Of a DNA stretch of 8,485 bases, positions 6,739 to 8,485 are shown one piece after another. A program made the position numbers and the translations under genes. This stretch comes from Planctomycetota bacterium (GTDB lineage Bacteria; Planctomycetota; PLA2; JAEUHO01). Location: contig JACKGW010000026.1 of assembly GCA_020631815.1 (NCBI GenBank), positions 1 to 8,485 on the forward strand, in the 5' to 3' direction. Numbering within the stretch: position 1 is the first letter of the stretch; each line of letters begins with the position of its first letter. Below the pieces are notes generated by a model. The model saw only the letters and a program-made list of their open reading frames with translations. It did no database searches and was not told the origin of the DNA.

Positions 6739-7572
6739 CTAGACGTGTTCGAATCGGGCCCGGAGGAAGGCCAGGGAGGCGGCGGCCACCCGGGGGGCCT
6801 CGCTGCCGTGCCGGCTCAGCTCCACCTCCAGCGGGCCGCCGAATCCCACGTCGGCGACGGCCTTGGCGATGGCCTCGAAGTCGACCTCGCCCTCGCCAAA
6901 CGCCAAGTGGTCGTGACGCCCGCGACGGTGGTCGTCGAGCTGCAGGACGAGGAGGTCGTCGGCGAACACCCGGATGGCGGCGTCCGGGGCCAAGTCGTCG
7001 ACCGCGAGGCAGTGGCCCACGTCGAGCGTGAGACCCAGGGCCGCGTGCCCGACGGCATCCCGCACCCGGGGCCACTCCCGCGCTGCTTCCACGAGCATCC
7101 CGGGCTCGGGTTCGAAGCCGACCCGCACCCCGTGATCCGCCGCGTACGCACACAGGCGCTGGAGGCCCGCCACCAAGCGCTCGAAGGCGCGCTCGGGCTC
7201 GAGGTCGTCCGGCCCGTTCCCCGACCACGTGCTGACGACGGGGGCGCCGAGTGCGACCGCCTGGTCGACAACGCGAAGGAGGAAGTCGAGGCGCCGGGCA
7301 TCGCCGGGCGCGTCATCGAGCAACGAGGGGCGGTGCTTGGTGCGCGCATCGAGCACGAACCGCGCGCCCGTCTCCACGATCACGCGCAACCCGGCGGCTT
7401 CGATGCGGTCCCGCTGGCGACGCCAGTCGTCGGGTCCCGTGCGCAGCGGATCGAGGTGATGGACGTCCGGCGTCAGCGCGACGCCGTCGTAGCCCAGCTC
7501 GGCCAAGATGGCGACGACGTCATCCAGGCGGTGAAACGGGAAGCCGTTGGTGTTGTAGAAGAGGGCCGCCAT
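6739..7572 (-). CDS. Sugar phosphate isomerase/epimerase-type TIM-barrel protein
   Basis: This 277-aa cytoplasmic protein belongs to the xylose-isomerase-like/AP-endonuclease-2 TIM-barrel superfamily, metal-dependent enzymes that mostly isomerise or epimerise sugars and related polyols. Alternating strands and helices run throughout. Likely metal or catalytic residues follow the family order: GFEPEPG with E154 and E156, LTLDVGH with D184 and H187, LQLDDH with H215 followed by HDHLAFGEGEVDFEAI (220-235), and LEVEL with E249 and E251 near the end. There is no signal peptide. The ATG at 7572 is preceded by GGAGG at an optimal distance. It starts 31 bp after the stop of the upstream membrane-protein gene, which suggests co-transcription. 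Nothing nearby identifies a pathway, so the substrate is unknown. Confidence 0.9.
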   Translation of the reverse strand: MAALFYNTNGFPFHRLDDVVAILAELGYDGVALTPDVHHLDPLRTGPDDWRRQRDRIEAAGLRVIVETGARFVLDARTKHRPSLLDDAPGDARRLDFLLRVVDQAVALGAPVVSTWSGNGPDDLEPERAFERLVAGLQRLCAYAADHGVRVGFEPEPGMLVEAAREWPRVRDAVGHAALGLTLDVGHCLAVDDLAPDAAIRVFADDLLVLQLDDHRRGRHDHLAFGEGEVDFEAIAKAVADVGFGGPLEVELSRHGSEAPRVAAASLAFLRARFEHV

Positions 7573-7581
7573 CGACGAGCG

Positions 7582-7586
7582 CCTCC
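7582..7586 (-). promoter_or_regulatory. Shine-Dalgarno site of the isomerase-like gene
   Basis: The minus strand reads GGAGG here, 9 nt before the ATG at 7572-7570. It is the clearest ribosome binding site in the window. It fixes the start of the isomerase-like gene and indicates that this organism uses Shine-Dalgarno initiation for at least some genes. Confidence 0.75.
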
Positions 7587-7603
7587 GGCCAGTCGCCGAG
7601 CGA

Positions 7604-8272
7604 CTACTTGCGCTGCGAGGCCTTCATGTTGGCGAGTACCTGCGTGATCTTCGCGTAGGCCTTGGCGGGAAGCTCGATCCAGCGTTCGCCCTTCTGGGTG
7701 AAGTACGTAGCCGCCATCTCCTCGTCGTAGTCGCTGTTGCTGGTCATGTTGAGGATGATGACTTCGTTGTAGATGTCGATGCCTTCGTTGGCGGCCGAAC
7801 GTGCTTCGCCCAGCTTCTCCTGCCACAGCTTGTCGTTGCCGCTCTCGCGCGCCGCCATGGCTTCGTCGTAGAGGCCCTGGGCGCGTGTGGCGATCTCCTG
7901 CAGCTGCGGCGCCGTCGCCTTGATCTGCTCCTGGATCGCCACGCTGGGCGTGGGCGGGGGCGTCTTGACCGGCTCGGTCGGACCCGTGGGTCGCGTGTTG
8001 ATCGGCGGGCCCTGGAGCGAGGGCTGGGCCGGCGGCGGTGCCGCCTTCTTCTTGTCGCTGCCGCCGCGCGTCACGAAGAACGCGGCGATGCCGCCGATCA
8101 CGACGATCGCGAGGATGCCCGCGACCATGCCACCGCTGCCGCCTCCGCCGCCGCGTGCGGGCGGACGCCGGCTACCGCCGCCACCGCGAGCACCGCCGCC
8201 ACCGCGCGGCGGCGGGCCACTGCGGGCACCGGAGCGGGCACGGGACGAGGACGGACGGCGGCTTTGGGCCAT
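7604..8272 (-). CDS. Single-pass membrane protein with Arg/Gly-rich N-terminus and helical C-terminal domain, function unknown
   Basis: I do not recognise a named family in this 222-aa protein. Residues 1-48 are Arg, Gly, Ser and Pro-rich with RGGGG-type tracts and a strong positive charge. Residues 49-69 (MVAGILAIVVIGGIAAFFVTR) form one transmembrane helix. A KKK motif and a Pro/Thr linker follow (about 74-112). The last approximately 105 residues are predicted helical and charged (QEQIKATAPQLQEIATRAQ, DKLWQEKLGEARSAANEG), resembling a short TPR-like or coiled-coil domain. The positive N-terminus suggests it faces the cytoplasm and the helical domain is outside. ATG 8272 is chosen over an upstream in-frame GTG at 8323 because it has GGGAG just upstream and the extra 17 residues lie over the palindromic spacer. 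Codon choice supports it as real. It probably shares a transcript with the isomerase-like gene. Confidence 0.82.
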   Translation of the reverse strand: MAQSRRPSSSRARSGARSGPPPRGGGGARGGGGSRRPPARGGGGGSGGMVAGILAIVVIGGIAAFFVTRGGSDKKKAAPPPAQPSLQGPPINTRPTGPTEPVKTPPPTPSVAIQEQIKATAPQLQEIATRAQGLYDEAMAARESGNDKLWQEKLGEARSAANEGIDIYNEVIILNMTSNSDYDEEMAATYFTQKGERWIELPAKAYAKITQVLANMKASQRK

Positions 8273-8304
8273 GGGAGCTCCCAGGGGCCCGGTTGCTCGG
8301 GCCC
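8273..8304. promoter_or_regulatory. Palindrome plus hairpin abutting the start of the membrane-protein gene
   Basis: GGGAGCTCCC (8273-8282) is a perfect 10-bp palindrome that touches the ATG of the minus-strand gene and contains its only candidate ribosome binding site. Immediately upstream, GGGCCCG (8285-8291) and CGGGCCC (8298-8304) form a perfect 7-bp stem with a 6-nt loop. On the minus strand both lie in the 5' leader. They could hide the ribosome binding site or act as a protein-binding operator between two divergent genes. The symmetry is seen directly; the regulatory role is inferred. Confidence 0.4.
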
Positions 8305-8391
8305 AAGCGGCGGGTTGTACCACGCGCCACGGCGGTGGCCGGTGGGGCCGTACGGGGTCCGGACCCGGCCTCCGGGCACCATGCGCCCCGC

Positions 8392-8485
8392 ATGCGGACC
8401 GCCCGGGACTTGGCTGGCGACCTCTTGGCCGTGCACGAACGCACCGGCCAGTGGGTCGGCGAACGCCTCGAGGCCGAGCGCAAGC
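8392..8485 (+). CDS. Start of a plus-strand gene cut by the window edge, unknown function
   Basis: From ATG 8392 the plus frame reads MRTARDLAGDLLAVHERTGQ and then WVGERLEAERK to the end of the window (31 complete codons). Codons end in G or C at about 90 percent of positions, and the residues form a plausible amphipathic, charged helix, unlike the Pro/Gly/Ser-rich translations of the other frames here. The frame stays open upstream past a GTG at 8335, so the true start could be earlier. No clear Shine-Dalgarno sequence precedes ATG 8392. The gene would be divergent from the membrane-protein gene at 8272, leaving about 119 bp for both promoters. Too little is visible to assign a family. Confidence 0.5.
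   Translation, partial: MRTARDLAGDLLAVHERTGQWVGERLEAERK

Noticed and set aside
4815..7031. A 738-codon open frame on the plus strand opposite the tex-like gene
   Set aside because: It mirrors a real gene in very GC-rich DNA, where stops are rare in antisense frames. Its translation is Arg/Gly/Ala-rich without recognisable domains, and it runs across the intergenic gap into the next gene.
7591..7605. A 5-bp hairpin (AGTCG/CGACT) overlapping the stop of the membrane-protein gene
   Set aside because: It is too short and too weak to call a terminator, and the next gene starts only 31 bp on with a strong ribosome binding site.
8293..8321. TTGCTC and TGTACC spaced 17 bp apart as a sigma-70-type promoter for the right-hand gene
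   Set aside because: The match to the consensus is poor, especially at -10, and such matches are easily found by chance.

Overview
The window is very GC-rich, with strong G/C preference at third codon positions, small gaps between genes, and proteins full of Ala/Pro/Gly/Arg low-complexity segments. A secreted HEAT-repeat/cyclophilin fusion, an Arg/Gly-rich membrane protein and a Tex protein with long disordered additions suggest a high-GC Gram-negative-type bacterium. Planctomycetota is my best guess and Myxococcota-like lineages are possible. This is inference from gene style only; there is no marker gene here. I see no rRNA, tRNA, CRISPR array, transposase or phage gene.

Left part (1-3051, + strand): a strong hairpin sits just before the first gene. 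That gene encodes an exported protein with N-terminal HEAT repeats and a C-terminal cyclophilin-type peptidyl-prolyl isomerase domain. Its stop overlaps the start of a PhzF-family epimerase-fold enzyme by ATGA, so the two are probably translated from one message.

Middle (3052-6738): the PhzF-like gene converges on a long minus-strand gene encoding a highly modified Tex-family RNA/transcription protein (1137 aa). It has an acidic and basic N-terminal extension, an internal Ala/Pro insertion, a degenerate YqgF site and a long RGG-type tail. Nearly the whole 110-bp convergent spacer is one imperfect inverted repeat that folds into an approximately 90-nt hairpin in either direction.

Right part (6739-8485): two more minus-strand genes lie upstream of tex. 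One encodes a sugar phosphate isomerase/epimerase-type TIM-barrel protein. The other encodes a single-pass membrane protein with an Arg/Gly-rich N-terminus and a helical C-terminal domain. They are 31 bp apart and probably co-transcribed; tex may be read by the same transcript or from its own promoter in the 163-bp gap. A divergent plus-strand gene appears to begin near 8392 and runs off the window.

The genes look mainly like housekeeping or accessory functions, not a defence or mobile system. I found no convincing new multi-gene system. The most unusual features are the long convergent-gene hairpin and the architecture of the Tex-like protein.
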